From assembly GCF_036350515.1 (NCBI RefSeq), contig NZ_JAZDUE010000015.1, positions 62,001 through 126,000 on the forward strand: a stretch of DNA of 64,000 nt. The letters are read 5' to 3'. The notes under the pieces are model-generated. The model had not been told where the DNA came from. It searched no databases and worked only from the letters and a program-made list of their open reading frames with translations. This document shows positions 1 to 8,603 of this stretch, in pieces (the first letter of the stretch is position 1; each line of letters begins with the position of its first letter). Made by a program: the position numbers and the translations under genes. The stretch is from Gordonia prachuapensis. Lineage in GTDB: Bacteria > Actinomycetota > Actinomycetes > Mycobacteriales > Mycobacteriaceae.

Positions 1-687
1 ATCCGGAAGATCAATGAATCCCAGCTGCCCGACGGCTATCCCGTCGACGAGCACTTCAATCCGCCGTACAACCCGTGGGATCAGCGGCTGTGCGTCGTCC
101 CCGATGCGGACCTGTTCCGCACCATCCGGAAGGGTGGGGCGTCGATCGTCACCGATCGCATCGCGACGTTCACCGAGAACGGCATCCTGCTGGAGAGCGG
201 TGCGGAGCTGGAGGCCGACATCATCGTCACCGCGACCGGCCTGAACATCAAGGTGGTCGGCGGGATCGACCTCACTGTCGATGGTGAGCCGGTGTTGCTG
301 ACGGACACGGTGGTGTATCGCGGGATGATGCTGTCCGGTGTGCCGAACTTCGCGATGGCGATCGGTTACACGAACTCGTCGTGGACCCTGAAGATCGGGC
401 TGCTGTGCGAGTACTTCTGTAAGTTGCTGGGGCACATGGACCGTCACGGCTACGACAGCGTGCGGGCTGTCGCCGATCCGGCGATGCCGACTCGGCCGTT
501 GCTCGACTTCGGGGCGGGCTATGTGCAGCGTGCGCTGGAGTCGCTGCCGAAGCAGGGGCCGAAGGCGCCGTGGGTGATGTCGATGAGCTACTACACCGAC
601 CGTCGGCTGCTGCGTGGTGATGTCGCCGACGAGAACCTGCGCTTCGCGACGGCACGCGAGCGGTCCGGGGAGCGCGTCACGGTCTGA
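1..687 (+). CDS. EthA-like FAD-dependent (Baeyer-Villiger) monooxygenase, C-terminal part
   Basis: The gene enters from the left edge, so only the last 228 residues are visible and its start is outside the window. The block YNPWDQRLCVVPDADLF, the ATGLN motif (Baeyer-Villiger/flavin monooxygenase signature) and the late LPKQGPKAPW segment match mycobacterial EthA, an NADPH- and FAD-dependent enzyme that inserts oxygen into ketones and thioamides. The FAD- and NADPH-binding GxGxxG motifs must lie upstream. The next gene is convergent and starts its stop codon 15 bp downstream. The family is secure; orthology to EthA itself is an inference. Confidence 0.9.
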   Translation: MRKINESQLPDGYPVDEHFNPPYNPWDQRLCVVPDADLFRTIRKGGASIVTDRIATFTENGILLESGAELEADIIVTATGLNIKVVGGIDLTVDGEPVLLTDTVVYRGMMLSGVPNFAMAIGYTNSSWTLKIGLLCEYFCKLLGHMDRHGYDSVRAVADPAMPTRPLLDFGAGYVQRALESLPKQGPKAPWVMSMSYYTDRRLLRGDVADENLRFATARERSGERVTV

Positions 688-702
688 ACTGCTGACTGAT
701 GG

Positions 703-1272
703 TCAGTGGCTGTGCGCGAACACCTGGACGCTGAGAACGATGAGTCCGATCACCACGAGCGTGATGAGCGCTGCGAGTTTCTGCCACCACGTGACCTCGG
801 CGTTGCGCACCGCCAGCCAGCCTGTCAGGCCGAGCGTGCCGATGTAGACGAACCCGGCGATCAGTAGCGCCGTGTCGAGCTCGAGGATGCCGATCCATGC
901 GGCGACGATCAGTCCGATGGGGATGACCAGGGTCTCGAGGGCGTGGCCGGCGATCCGCAGCAGGGTGCGGATCTCGTTGCCCCGCGGGAAGTGGCGGTGT
1001 ACGGACAGATGTGCGATGCCGTCGGACGCGAAACCGGCCAGGATCACCGCGAGCACGCCCATGGACAGGATCTCGAAGGCGTAGGCGGCGCTGTGGTGGT
1101 CGGCGCCGTTGTAGAGGGTCAGCACGATGGCCAGCCCGGTGAAGGTCGCGTACACGCGTTCCTTGAGGAACGTCACCGCGACGTTCGGCGGTCGGTCGGC
1201 CGTGTCATCGAGGTCGGTGGGCCGGGCCGGATCGACGGGGTGGGCGGGATCGAGGCCACCTGCTTGGCTCAT
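703..1272 (-). CDS. Integral membrane protein of unknown function
   Basis: A 189-residue protein with a Pro/Asp-rich N-terminus of about 30 residues followed by five hydrophobic segments (roughly residues 40-57, 62-82, 105-125, 130-150 and 163-183). The loop between segments two and three contains HLSVHRHFPRGNE, rich in His and Arg. I do not recognise the family. It is convergent with the monooxygenase fragment and points away from ndh, so it looks like a single-gene unit. The ATG start is the first in frame and leaves a plausible cytoplasmic leader. Confidence 0.75.
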   Translation of the reverse strand: MSQAGGLDPAHPVDPARPTDLDDTADRPPNVAVTFLKERVYATFTGLAIVLTLYNGADHHSAAYAFEILSMGVLAVILAGFASDGIAHLSVHRHFPRGNEIRTLLRIAGHALETLVIPIGLIVAAWIGILELDTALLIAGFVYIGTLGLTGWLAVRNAEVTWWQKLAALITLVVIGLIVLSVQVFAHSH

Positions 1273-1411
1273 GTTCGTATTGTGAGGCCTTGAAGGTTGC
1301 CGCGCGCAAATCGACCGGTCTCGTGTCGGCGCGGTCTCGTCAGTGTGGTGGCCGCCGGCTGAGGGTCGGAACCGCTGAGGGAACGGCGGGGTTCTGGAAC
1401 AATCGGCAGGC

Positions 1412-2734
1412 GTGACCGCTCAGCGTGCGAATGGTAGGCCACGTGTGGTGATCGTCGGTGCAGGTCTGGGTGGGCTGCAGACCGCCCGTCGGCTCAAGCG
1501 GGCCGATGTGGACGTCACGGTCGTCGACCGTGGGACGAGCCACCTCTTCCAGCCACTGCTGTATCAGTGCGCGACCGGCTTGTTGTCCGAAGGTGCGATC
1601 TCCAGCCCGATCCGACATCTGCTGCGTCGGCAGCGGAATGCCGACGTCGTGTTGGGGGAGGCCGAGGAGGTCGACGCGGAGGGGCAGACCATCTCGGTGT
1701 GCCGACCGGACGGCTCGTCGATGACTATCGGCTACGACCACCTGGTGGTCGCGGTCGGGATGCGAACCGCTTATCACGGCAACGACGATTTCGCGCAGTA
1801 TGCGCCGGGCATGAAGACCCTCGATGACGCCCTCGCGATCCGCCGACGCATCATCGGCGCATTCGAGGTGGCCGAGACGATACCGGATGCCGAGCAGCGT
1901 CGAGAGTGGCTGACGTTCGCGGTCGCCGGCGGCGGGCCGACCGGTGTCGAATTGGCCGGGCAGATCCGGGAACTCGCAACGTTGGCGCTGCAGAACGAGT
2001 TCCGCACCATCGACCCGAGTGAGGCGCGGGTCTTGTTGCTGCACGGCGGGGATCGGGTGCTGCCGTCGTTCAGTCCGAAGCTGTCGCACCGGGCGCAGAC
2101 GATCCTCGATGAACTCGGCGTCGAGACGCACCTGGGTGTGCATGTGACCGACGTGACCGCCGAGGAGGTGGAGACGACGTCGAAGTCCACACCGCCCGAG
2201 GTGATCCGATACAGGACCCGGACGACGTTGTGGAGCGCCGGAGTCGAGGCGGTCCCGTTTGCGGGTGTGGTGGCGCGGGCGCTGGGCGTCGAGCAGGACC
2301 GGGGCGGGCGGATCTCGGTGGAAGCGGATCTGTCGGTGCCCGGCCATCCGAACGTGTGGATCGTCGGGGACATGATGTCGCGCGACAATCTGCCGGGCGT
2401 GGCCGAGGTCGCGATGCAGGGTGGCCGCCACGTCGGGGCGGTCATCGCGCATCTGGCCGGGGACGGCACCGAGCGGGCGCCGTTCAAGTATCACGATCTG
2501 GGCAGCGCCGCCTATATCGCGCGGAGGCACGCAGTCGTCGAGGCGGGCAGGCTGAATCTGTACGGCTACATCGGCTGGGTGGCGTGGGGGGTCATCCACA
2601 TCGCTTTCCTCGCCGGGATGCGCAATCGGCTCGGAACCGTGATGAATTGGAGTGCAACCCTTCTCACGGATTCCAGGCGAGAACGGGCGATCACATACGG
2701 CGATCCGGAGACGGCGAGGCGGCCGTATCGGTGA
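1412..2734 (+). CDS. ndh: Type II NADH:quinone oxidoreductase (NDH-2)
   Basis: A 440-residue single-subunit flavoprotein that passes electrons from NADH to menaquinone without pumping protons. The first Rossmann motif is VVIVGAGLGGL (residues 12-22) and the second is AGGGPTGVELAG (about residues 172-183). The C-terminal WGVIHIAFLAGMRNR segment is the typical amphipathic membrane-anchoring helix. Length fits the family. The start is GTG with no strong Shine-Dalgarno, and the residues before the Rossmann fold are few, so the start is well bounded. It ends 10 bp before a convergent reductase gene. Confidence 0.95.
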   Translation: MTAQRANGRPRVVIVGAGLGGLQTARRLKRADVDVTVVDRGTSHLFQPLLYQCATGLLSEGAISSPIRHLLRRQRNADVVLGEAEEVDAEGQTISVCRPDGSSMTIGYDHLVVAVGMRTAYHGNDDFAQYAPGMKTLDDALAIRRRIIGAFEVAETIPDAEQRREWLTFAVAGGGPTGVELAGQIRELATLALQNEFRTIDPSEARVLLLHGGDRVLPSFSPKLSHRAQTILDELGVETHLGVHVTDVTAEEVETTSKSTPPEVIRYRTRTTLWSAGVEAVPFAGVVARALGVEQDRGGRISVEADLSVPGHPNVWIVGDMMSRDNLPGVAEVAMQGGRHVGAVIAHLAGDGTERAPFKYHDLGSAAYIARRHAVVEAGRLNLYGYIGWVAWGVIHIAFLAGMRNRLGTVMNWSATLLTDSRRERAITYGDPETARRPYR

Positions 2735-2744
2735 GTGGTCGTGG

Positions 2745-3332
2745 TCAGCGGCGTTCGTAGATCATCAGGCTCACGCCGCTCTGGAAGGGCTGTGCGGACC
2801 GTAGTCGGAAGCGGTCGACCTCTGGCGTCGTCGGCGGCGCGAGCAGCGGTATCCCCGTGCCGAGGACGACCGGGTGGAGTTTCAGATGGATCTCGTCGAT
2901 CTCTGTGCGGAGCGAAGCGGCGAGCGAACCACCGCCACAGAGCCAGATGTCGCGGCCCTGTTCGGCTTTCAATGCGCGGACATGCGCGATCGCGTCCGAC
3001 GTCACGAGTTCTATTGATTCCGCCGGGGTCGCGTCGAGGGTAGAAGAGAACACCAGGTGCCGCAGGTGCGGATAGGCGTCACTGACGCCTTGCGACCTCC
3101 CGATCTCATAGCTGGCTCGTCCTTCCAGCACCGTGTCGAAATGGCGGGGTTCGACGTCGCCCATCCCGATCATCGGCCGCACATGGAATGGGATCGTCTC
3201 CGGATACTCATCCAGCAACGACGAGGCATGGTCACCCTCGAGCTCGAAAACCGTTCCGGACGGATCGCTTCCGGCCGACGCGGCGATGAACCCGTCCAGC
3301 GTCGCGGCGACGAGATAGATCAGCTTGCGCAT
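2745..3332 (-). CDS. Dihydrofolate reductase / RibD C-terminal family protein
   Basis: A 195-residue protein that begins MRKLIYLVAATLDGFIA, the usual opening of the DHFR-like RibD_C fold, and contains LCGGGSLAASL, the NADPH-binding glycine turn. These stand-alone proteins are probably NAD(P)H-dependent reductases; the substrate is unknown. I chose the ATG at 3332 because GGAGGT lies 5 bases upstream and an in-frame upstream extension would run through the divergent promoter region. The divergent partner at 3485 shares a 33-bp palindromic intergenic site. Confidence 0.85.
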   Translation of the reverse strand: MRKLIYLVAATLDGFIAASAGSDPSGTVFELEGDHASSLLDEYPETIPFHVRPMIGMGDVEPRHFDTVLEGRASYEIGRSQGVSDAYPHLRHLVFSSTLDATPAESIELVTSDAIAHVRALKAEQGRDIWLCGGGSLAASLRTEIDEIHLKLHPVVLGTGIPLLAPPTTPEVDRFRLRSAQPFQSGVSLMIYERR

Positions 3333-3402
3333 GTGCACCTCCGGCGTCGACGGTATCGGTCGGTCGCGCAGCGGAACAAGCGATTTCCGGCGACGCGCGG
3401 TT

Positions 3403-3435
3403 TCGAGACCACTACCTCGCAGGTAGTGGTCTCGA
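3403..3435. promoter_or_regulatory. Perfect 15-bp inverted repeat between divergent genes
   Basis: Arms 3403-3417 (TCGAGACCACTACCT) and 3421-3435 are exact reverse complements separated by three bases. The site lies 71 bp upstream of the reductase start and 50 bp upstream of the small membrane gene, a placement that suits an operator serving both. The outer TCGAGACC/GGTCTCGA also resembles the ends of the dispersed repeat found elsewhere in the window, so a decayed inverted repeat pair is an alternative explanation. Confidence 0.6.
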
Positions 3436-3484
3436 TGCTGATTCGGTCGGAGGATGGAGGTACCCGGATCACAGGAGGTGCGCC

Positions 3485-3814
3485 ATGACATCGCGCAGCC
3501 ATTCCCTATCGATTCCCATTGCGGCACCGACAGAGTCGAGCCCTCGATGGCTGACCTTCGTGATGTGGTGCGACCGGTGGGGATCGTACTGGTACATCGT
3601 TGCCGGCTTCTTCTTTGCGCCGGTGTTGATCATCCTCGAACCGTGGCAGGGTGCCGTCACCGTCGCCTGGATTCTCATCTCCCTGGTGGGCCTGTGGCTC
3701 GGCATCCTCGGCATCCTCATGACGATCGGACTCGCCAAAGTCCTTCGCGCAGGCGAGGAGATCTCCGAGGACTACTGGTGGTCGTTGCTTGGCGAGCCGC
3801 CGTCTTCACGGTGA
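3485..3814 (+). CDS. Small two-helix membrane protein, unknown function
   Basis: A 109-residue protein with a polar, Ser-rich N-terminus, a first hydrophobic segment at about residues 36-54 and a second at about 60-84, followed by an acidic tail. AGGAGGT sits 5 bases before the ATG, which supports translation strongly. No family is recognised. It is divergent from the RibD-type reductase and convergent with the HNH gene, whose stop is 9 bp away. Confidence 0.75.
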   Translation: MTSRSHSLSIPIAAPTESSPRWLTFVMWCDRWGSYWYIVAGFFFAPVLIILEPWQGAVTVAWILISLVGLWLGILGILMTIGLAKVLRAGEEISEDYWWSLLGEPPSSR

Positions 3815-3823
3815 GCGTGCCCA

Positions 3824-5713
3824 TCACCGCGGGTAGGTGATGATGGTTTCGCCGGTGCGTAGGTTGTGCCAGGTGATGGTGCGGTCGGTGTGCATGGTGG
3901 GTACCCAGCCGCCGTCGTGTTTGCGGTGGTGGTCGGGTCGGCACAGCGGTGCGAAGTTGTAGGGCACGCTCCAGCCGCCGGCCAGCGGGTCGGCATGGTT
4001 GAACTTGACCAGGTGGTCGAGTTCGCATTCGTGGGACGGTCGGCTGCAGTAGGGGTAGCGGCAGCGTCGATCCAGGTAGGTGATTTCGGCGCGTAGCCGG
4101 TCGGGTGGTCGGTAGATGAGGGCGCCGGGTGGTGGGATGTCGAATCCGCCGTGGCCGGTGGGGTCGATGGGTGGCGCCAATGCTCGTTCGCCGACGATGA
4201 TCAGTCGGCTGGCCGGTTTCGGGGTGGTCAGGGTGGGGACGGTGATGATCTTCGCCTGCGGCGCGAGTCTCTCGGCGTGGGCGGGGTCGATGGCGCCGTA
4301 GCCCTGTAGCCGGGTGGGTTCGGTGCCGGTGGGGTCGTGCAGCAGGGTCCAGGCTGGTGGGGTCGGGAGGTCGGTGGGCGCTGGGGCGGTGTCGGTTTGT
4401 TCGGCGTTGTCGGTGTCGTCAGCGGTGTCGGTGCCGGTCTTGGTTGTGTCGCCATCGTCGGTGCTGTCGACGTTGGCGATGTCGGCGGCGGGCTCGCTGC
4501 CGGTCTCGGCGATCTCGTGGTTGTCGGAGCCGTCCGCGGTGTCGGCGGTGTCATGATCGTCGGCGGATAGGGCCGGCTCGGTGTCGGCCGGCTCGGCGTC
4601 GGTGGGCGCGGTGATGGACGCGCTGCTCGCCGACCGACCCTCTTCGTCACCGTTGTTGCTTGGGTCGGTCTCACGGTCGTCGCTGTCGGTGGTTTCGGCT
4701 GTCTCTGGGTGAGGCTGGTTCGATGCATTGCCGCCGGTGGTGGGCGCCGTCTTCCGCTTGCCGCGCTTGGTGCGGGTCTTTCCTGCGGTGCAGGTGTCCT
4801 CGCCACATTCACACGTCAGGGTGGCGCCGGGGATGCCGACGATCTCGCCGAACGCGAGGATGCGCTGGCGGCCGAGGGTGCGCGGGTCGCTCTTGCACAC
4901 GCGTGCGGCGACAAGCCGGGTGATGCGGTCACGCAGATGCACGCCGTGCTCGGCAGGCATGCAGGCATCAAGGTTCATGTGCCCGCCGGCCTCGTTGCTG
5001 AAGGTGATGTTCTCGAACGCTTCGGCGATAGCATCCCGCGATTCGGCTGCCCCGTCCGGATCCAGGCTGATCACCGCGTCGGCGAGGTCATCGCGCAGTG
5101 CGGTGTCGGTGGACGCCCGATTGCCCAGTTCGAGGGCGAGGTCTTCGAAACTGACCGGCTCATCGACCTCGGGTTGTGGTTCCGGTTGCACCTCGGCATC
5201 CGGATCGGTGTCGTCGGCCTCGTCGTCGAGGAGGTCGTCGAGGGTCGGGTCGGTCGGCTCGTCGGCCGGCTCATCGGTGGTGTCGTCGGGGTTGGGGAGT
5301 TGGTCGCTCAGGTCACCTTTGGGGGCGATGTCGGCGGCGTGCACCATCACCGACATGCGGTGGGTGCTGAACTCGCCGGCCAGATAGGCCATCCGGATCT
5401 TCGGATACTCCTGCAGGGAGGCGCCCAGTGAGTACCATTCGCCGGCTTTGGTTTTGTTGATCCGCAACGCGAGGGAGATCTCGCCGACTGCGGCGTTGCG
5501 GGCGGTCTGGCCGAAGATCATGCGGTGGCGGCCGTCGGCGCCGAACAGCCGCTCGTTGTAGGCTCTTTCGCCGATACGGTAGGCCATCAGCAGTGCGCGT
5601 GCCTCGGCTTGCCGACTCAACCGCAACGCATCGCGCGCGAACGCCCCCAACCCCTCAGCACCGACCGACGACAACAGAGTGTCGTCGGCGGTGGGGTCGG
5701 TGTAGGTGAACAC
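3824..5713 (-). CDS. DUF222 / HNH endonuclease (13E12 repeat family)
   Basis: A 629-residue protein with an N-terminal DUF222 region (about residues 25-300, interrupted by an acidic stretch near 145-185), a second very acidic, Thr/Asp-rich low-complexity linker (about 340-455) and a C-terminal HNH nuclease (from residue 550). The nuclease shows CRYPYC, CELDHL (catalytic His 567), YNFAPLC and DHHRKH, which make up a zinc-braced beta-beta-alpha-metal site. The family is abundant in mycobacteria and Gordonia and includes the M. tuberculosis REP13E12 proteins; its biological role is unsettled. The GTG start follows GAAAGG by 8 bases. Two decayed copies of its 5' end lie upstream. Confidence 0.9.
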   Translation of the reverse strand: MFTYTDPTADDTLLSSVGAEGLGAFARDALRLSRQAEARALLMAYRIGERAYNERLFGADGRHRMIFGQTARNAAVGEISLALRINKTKAGEWYSLGASLQEYPKIRMAYLAGEFSTHRMSVMVHAADIAPKGDLSDQLPNPDDTTDEPADEPTDPTLDDLLDDEADDTDPDAEVQPEPQPEVDEPVSFEDLALELGNRASTDTALRDDLADAVISLDPDGAAESRDAIAEAFENITFSNEAGGHMNLDACMPAEHGVHLRDRITRLVAARVCKSDPRTLGRQRILAFGEIVGIPGATLTCECGEDTCTAGKTRTKRGKRKTAPTTGGNASNQPHPETAETTDSDDRETDPSNNGDEEGRSASSASITAPTDAEPADTEPALSADDHDTADTADGSDNHEIAETGSEPAADIANVDSTDDGDTTKTGTDTADDTDNAEQTDTAPAPTDLPTPPAWTLLHDPTGTEPTRLQGYGAIDPAHAERLAPQAKIITVPTLTTPKPASRLIIVGERALAPPIDPTGHGGFDIPPPGALIYRPPDRLRAEITYLDRRCRYPYCSRPSHECELDHLVKFNHADPLAGGWSVPYNFAPLCRPDHHRKHDGGWVPTMHTDRTITWHNLRTGETIITYPR

Positions 5714-5902
5714 GCCAGGCCTTTCGTGTGGGGGAGGAGCTGTGCGGGAATGGGACTGATGTCAGAGTATCGGGTGGGTCTGACAATTTCGGTGGGTGAG
5801 TGGCGGCCTGTGGAGAACGTTGGGTCTGCGCTTTTCGATTGGATTCAGGGTATCGGATGGGTGTGACAAGTTCGGTGGTGCAGTAGGTTTCGCCGGTTCC
5901 GG

Positions 5903-5987
5903 AGGCCTCGATACGTCCTCGCCTAGCGGCTCGGACTACTCGACCAGCGGGTGGGGGTGCGGCTCGGACTACTCGACCAGCGGGTGG
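5903..5987 (+). repeat. Dispersed GGTCTCGATACG...CTCGACCAGCGG element with extra right end
   Basis: The element runs from GGCCTCGATACG to CTACTCGACCAGCGGGTGG. A second copy of the right-hand part (GGCTCGGACTACTCGACCAG) follows at 5961. It sits between the first and second HNH 5' blocks. Confidence 0.8.
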
Positions 5988-5992
5988 ATGAA

Positions 5993-6018
5993 GCGGTGGG
6001 GTCGGTGTAGGTGAACAC
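5993..6018 (-). pseudogene. Relic of a second HNH gene: start codon and first codons only
   Basis: On the minus strand a GTG at 6018 opens VFTYTDPT, identical to the start of the intact HNH gene, with AAAGG upstream. After about nine codons the similarity stops and the frame enters the dispersed repeat at 5987. The rest of the gene is missing, so this looks like a deletion scar of a tandem gene copy. Confidence 0.7.
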
Positions 6019-6195
6019 GCCAGGCCTTTCGTGAGTGGGAGGTGCTGCGCGGGAACGGGACTGATATCAGAGTATCGGGTAGTTCTGACAACTTTGGTCG
6101 GTGAGCGACGGCTGTGGATAACGTTAGGTCTGCGCTTTTCGATTGGGTTCAGAATATCGGTTGGGTGTGACAAGTTCGGGGGTGCAGTAGGTTTC

Positions 6196-6244
6196 GAGGT
6201 CTCGATACGTCCTCGCCTAGCGGCTCGGACTACTTGACCAGCGG
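6196..6244 (+). repeat. Dispersed repeat, single copy
   Basis: GAGGTCTCGATACG to TACTTGACCAGCGG, the same element as at 5903 with one substitution in the right end. It lies between the second and third HNH 5' blocks. Confidence 0.8.
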
Positions 6245-6252
6245 ACGGGAGA

Positions 6253-6279
6253 GGTGGCGGGATCGGTATCGGTGAACGC
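6253..6279 (-). pseudogene. Relic of a third HNH gene start, initiation codon mutated
   Basis: The block reads AFTDTDPA in register with VFTYTDPT of the intact gene. The GTG start has become GCG and several codons differ, so this copy is older or less constrained than the one at 6018. It breaks off into the repeat ending at 6244. Confidence 0.6.
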
Positions 6280-6383
6280 GCCAGGCCTTTCGTGTGGGGG
6301 AGCGGTTGTGCGGGAATGGAACTGATGTCAGAGTATCGGTTAGGTGTGACAAGTTCGGTGGTGCAGTACGTTTCGCTGGTTCC

Positions 6384-6470
6384 GAGGTCTCGATACGCCC
6401 TCGCCTAGCGGCTCGGACTACTCGACCAGCGGGTGGGGGTGCGGCACGGGGCTACTCGACCAGCGGGTGG
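6384..6470 (+). repeat. Dispersed repeat with duplicated right end
   Basis: GAGGTCTCGATACG to CTCGACCAGCGGGTGG, followed by a second GCTACTCGACCAGCGGGTGG at 6451. It fills the gap between the third HNH block and the stop codon of the permease gene at 6504. Together with the features from 5714 on, it accounts for essentially the whole 790-bp gene-free stretch. Confidence 0.8.
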
Positions 6471-6503
6471 ATCGACCGGTGTCGGGTGCGAGCTGGGCGC
6501 TCC

Positions 6504-7283
6504 TCAGGCGAGGAGCCGCCACAGCCCGACGAGGCCGACGACGACGATGACGGCGCGCAGCACCGCCGGCGAGAGTCGGCGACCGTAGCGCGCCCCGATG
6601 AACCCGCCGAGGAGCGATCCGACGGCGATGACACCGGCTGCAGCCCAGTCGATTCGGTCGAACGCGACCGTGGTGTAGACGACTGCGGCGACGACGTTGA
6701 CCACCAGGGAGAGCAGATTCTTCGCCGCATTCATCCGCTGGAGGTGGTCCGGGACGATGACGCCGAGCGCGGCAATCAGCAGAATCCCCTGCGCCGCGGT
6801 GAAATAGCCGCCGTACACACCCACCGCGAACGTGGCCGTCACCATCGCCGCGATCCGTGGCCCGGTCAGCTCGGGCGCGTGATGCACCGGACCGACCGAT
6901 CGATGCCCGACCCATTTCTGGATTCTGGGCTGCGCCACCACCAGGATCAGAGCCGCGATCAACAGGATCGGCACGATCGTCTCGAAGACGGTCTCAGGCA
7001 GGTGCAGCAGAAGCCAGCAGCCGACGATCGCGCCGGTGAACGACGCGGGGATCTGCCACCGCAACTGCGGCCACTGGCCCTCCAGCTCCCTGCGGTAGCC
7101 CCAGGTGCCGGACACGCCGCCCGCCACCAGTCCGACCGCATTGGACATCGTGGCCGTCACCGGCGGCACCCCGAAAGCGACGAGCGTGGGGAACGTGATG
7201 AGTGTGCCGCTGCCGACGACCGCGTTGATCGCACCCGCACCGACACCGGCAATCAGCACGGCGAACAATTCCCACGACGTCAC
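6504..7283 (-). CDS. TauE/SafE (DUF81) family permease
   Basis: A 259-residue, highly hydrophobic protein with about seven to eight membrane segments. The opening AGVGAGAINAVVGSGTLITFP carries the Gly-rich repeat typical of TauE/SafE sulfite or organic-anion exporters, echoed after the middle by VYGGYFTAAQGI. I chose the GTG at 7283 because it starts just before the first helix and leaves room for the divergent gene at 7341; a longer reading frame upstream would overlap that gene. Substrate cannot be read from sequence. Confidence 0.85.
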   Translation of the reverse strand: MTSWELFAVLIAGVGAGAINAVVGSGTLITFPTLVAFGVPPVTATMSNAVGLVAGGVSGTWGYRRELEGQWPQLRWQIPASFTGAIVGCWLLLHLPETVFETIVPILLIAALILVVAQPRIQKWVGHRSVGPVHHAPELTGPRIAAMVTATFAVGVYGGYFTAAQGILLIAALGVIVPDHLQRMNAAKNLLSLVVNVVAAVVYTTVAFDRIDWAAAGVIAVGSLLGGFIGARYGRRLSPAVLRAVIVVVGLVGLWRLLA

Positions 7284-7340
7284 CCTTCGAGACTGCCCGA
7301 CCACGTCGCAACCGACATCGTGGGGTCCTAAGCTCGACTC

Positions 7341-7763
7341 ATGAGCACAACCGACGAGGTCGTCGAACAGATCCTGAGCACCTACGACACCATCACCGTC
7401 GTCGGCGCGAGCGCCAATCCGTCCAAGGCCGCCAACGAGGTCCCGGACTACATGCAGCAGCGTGGCTGGCGGATCATCCCGGTGAACCCGCACGCCGACG
7501 AGATCGTGGGCGAGAAGGTGTACCGCACCCTCGCCGACATCCCCGAGCAGGTGGGCCTCGTCGATGTGTTCCGCCCGTCAGCCGACACGCCCGAGGTGGC
7601 GCGGCAGGCGGTGGCGGCCGGCGCCACCGCATTGTGGCTGCAACTCGGGATCGAGTCTCCGGAGGCACGCGCCATCGCCGAGGAGGCCGGACTGCTCTAC
7701 GTGGAGGATCGCTGCCTGATCATCGAGCAGCGCCGCACCGGACTGGTGCCCGCGAAGTCCTGA
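7341..7763 (+). CDS. CoA-binding domain protein (YccU type)
   Basis: A 140-residue single-domain protein. It has the Rossmann opening TITVVGASANPSKAANEVP, then IIPVNP and a central VDVFRPS, and ends DRCLIIEQRR. These match the stand-alone CoA-binding proteins related to succinyl-CoA synthetase alpha N-domains. Such proteins bind CoA or acyl-CoA; the cellular role is unknown. It is divergent from the TauE-type gene and 19 bp before the next gene on the same strand, with which it may be co-transcribed. Confidence 0.9.
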   Translation: MSTTDEVVEQILSTYDTITVVGASANPSKAANEVPDYMQQRGWRIIPVNPHADEIVGEKVYRTLADIPEQVGLVDVFRPSADTPEVARQAVAAGATALWLQLGIESPEARAIAEEAGLLYVEDRCLIIEQRRTGLVPAKS

Positions 7764-7782
7764 GCGCGCACCGCATCCGCCC

Positions 7783-8526
7783 GTGCATCTCGACGTTCCG
7801 GACGTGACCGGCAGTCGCCTGCCGCTGTTTCTGCTGTTCCTGGCGTTCGTGGTGACATTCATCGTCACCCGCGTCATCACCCGGCTCATCCGCGCCGGGA
7901 AGGGTCCGTTCCGCGACAACGTCCGCGGCGGGACGCACATTCATCACGCGGTCCCCGGCATCATCCTCACCGTGGCAGGCGCATTCGCGTCGGTGGCCGC
8001 CGCGGGCGCGTCTCCCGGTGCGGAGATCAGTGCGGTGGCCATCGGTATCGGAACGTCGCTGGTCCTCGACGAGTTCGCGCTGATCCTGCACCTTCAGGAC
8101 GTCTACTGGTCGCGCGAAGGGCAACTGTCCGTGCAGGTCGTCGGCCTCACGGTGGCCGGCCTCGGCATGGCGCTACTGGGCATCGACCCGCTGACCGAAG
8201 GTGACGCCGACAGCCTCCGAATCGGCCCGATCGCGTTCTCCGTGCCGCTGGCCCTGCACCTCGCGTTCCTGCTGGCGTGCGTCGCCAAGGGCAAGTACTC
8301 GACTGCGGCAATCGGTGCATTCATCCCACCGGTGGCATGGATCGGGGCGGTCCGGCTGGCCCGGCCGACGTCGCGGTGGGCACGCAGACGCTACTCGCCC
8401 GCGAAGACGGCGCGCGCTCGTCGGCGGGCCGAAACCTTCGACGCCAGATACGGCGCATGGGGACTCGATTTGGAAGACCTGGTGGCCGGGCGGCCCACAG
8501 GGACAGCGCGGCCGACGGGCGACTGA
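7783..8526 (+). CDS. Integral membrane protein, unknown function
   Basis: A 247-residue protein starting at GTG with about six hydrophobic segments spread over residues 12-195 and a basic, Arg-rich cytoplasmic tail. The segment RGGTHIHHAVPG, between the first and second helices, carries three His residues and may be functional. I do not recognise a named family. It follows the CoA-binding gene closely and precedes another small membrane-anchored gene. Confidence 0.75.
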   Translation: MHLDVPDVTGSRLPLFLLFLAFVVTFIVTRVITRLIRAGKGPFRDNVRGGTHIHHAVPGIILTVAGAFASVAAAGASPGAEISAVAIGIGTSLVLDEFALILHLQDVYWSREGQLSVQVVGLTVAGLGMALLGIDPLTEGDADSLRIGPIAFSVPLALHLAFLLACVAKGKYSTAAIGAFIPPVAWIGAVRLARPTSRWARRRYSPAKTARARRRAETFDARYGAWGLDLEDLVAGRPTGTARPTGD

Positions 8527-8603
8527 TCGGGGCCGCTCACCACCCGACAGGGATAGAGTCGAGTCATGGCAGTGCGGATGAGACCAGAGACGGGGTGGGG
8601 GAC

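Larger units (their letters stand above)
5687..6383 (-). repeat. Threefold repeat of the HNH gene 5' end and upstream region
   Basis: Three related blocks start near 5687, 5993 and 6254. Each has, on the minus strand, an upstream region with AGAGTATCGG-type and CCACACGAAAGG-like sequence, the ribosome-binding site and the first nine or so codons of the HNH gene (VFTYTDPT in the first two, AFTDTDPA in the third). Blocks 1 and 2 also share a TCTGCGCTTTTCGATTGG segment. Only block 1 continues into a full gene; the other two break off after about nine codons and run into dispersed repeats. Confidence 0.85.
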
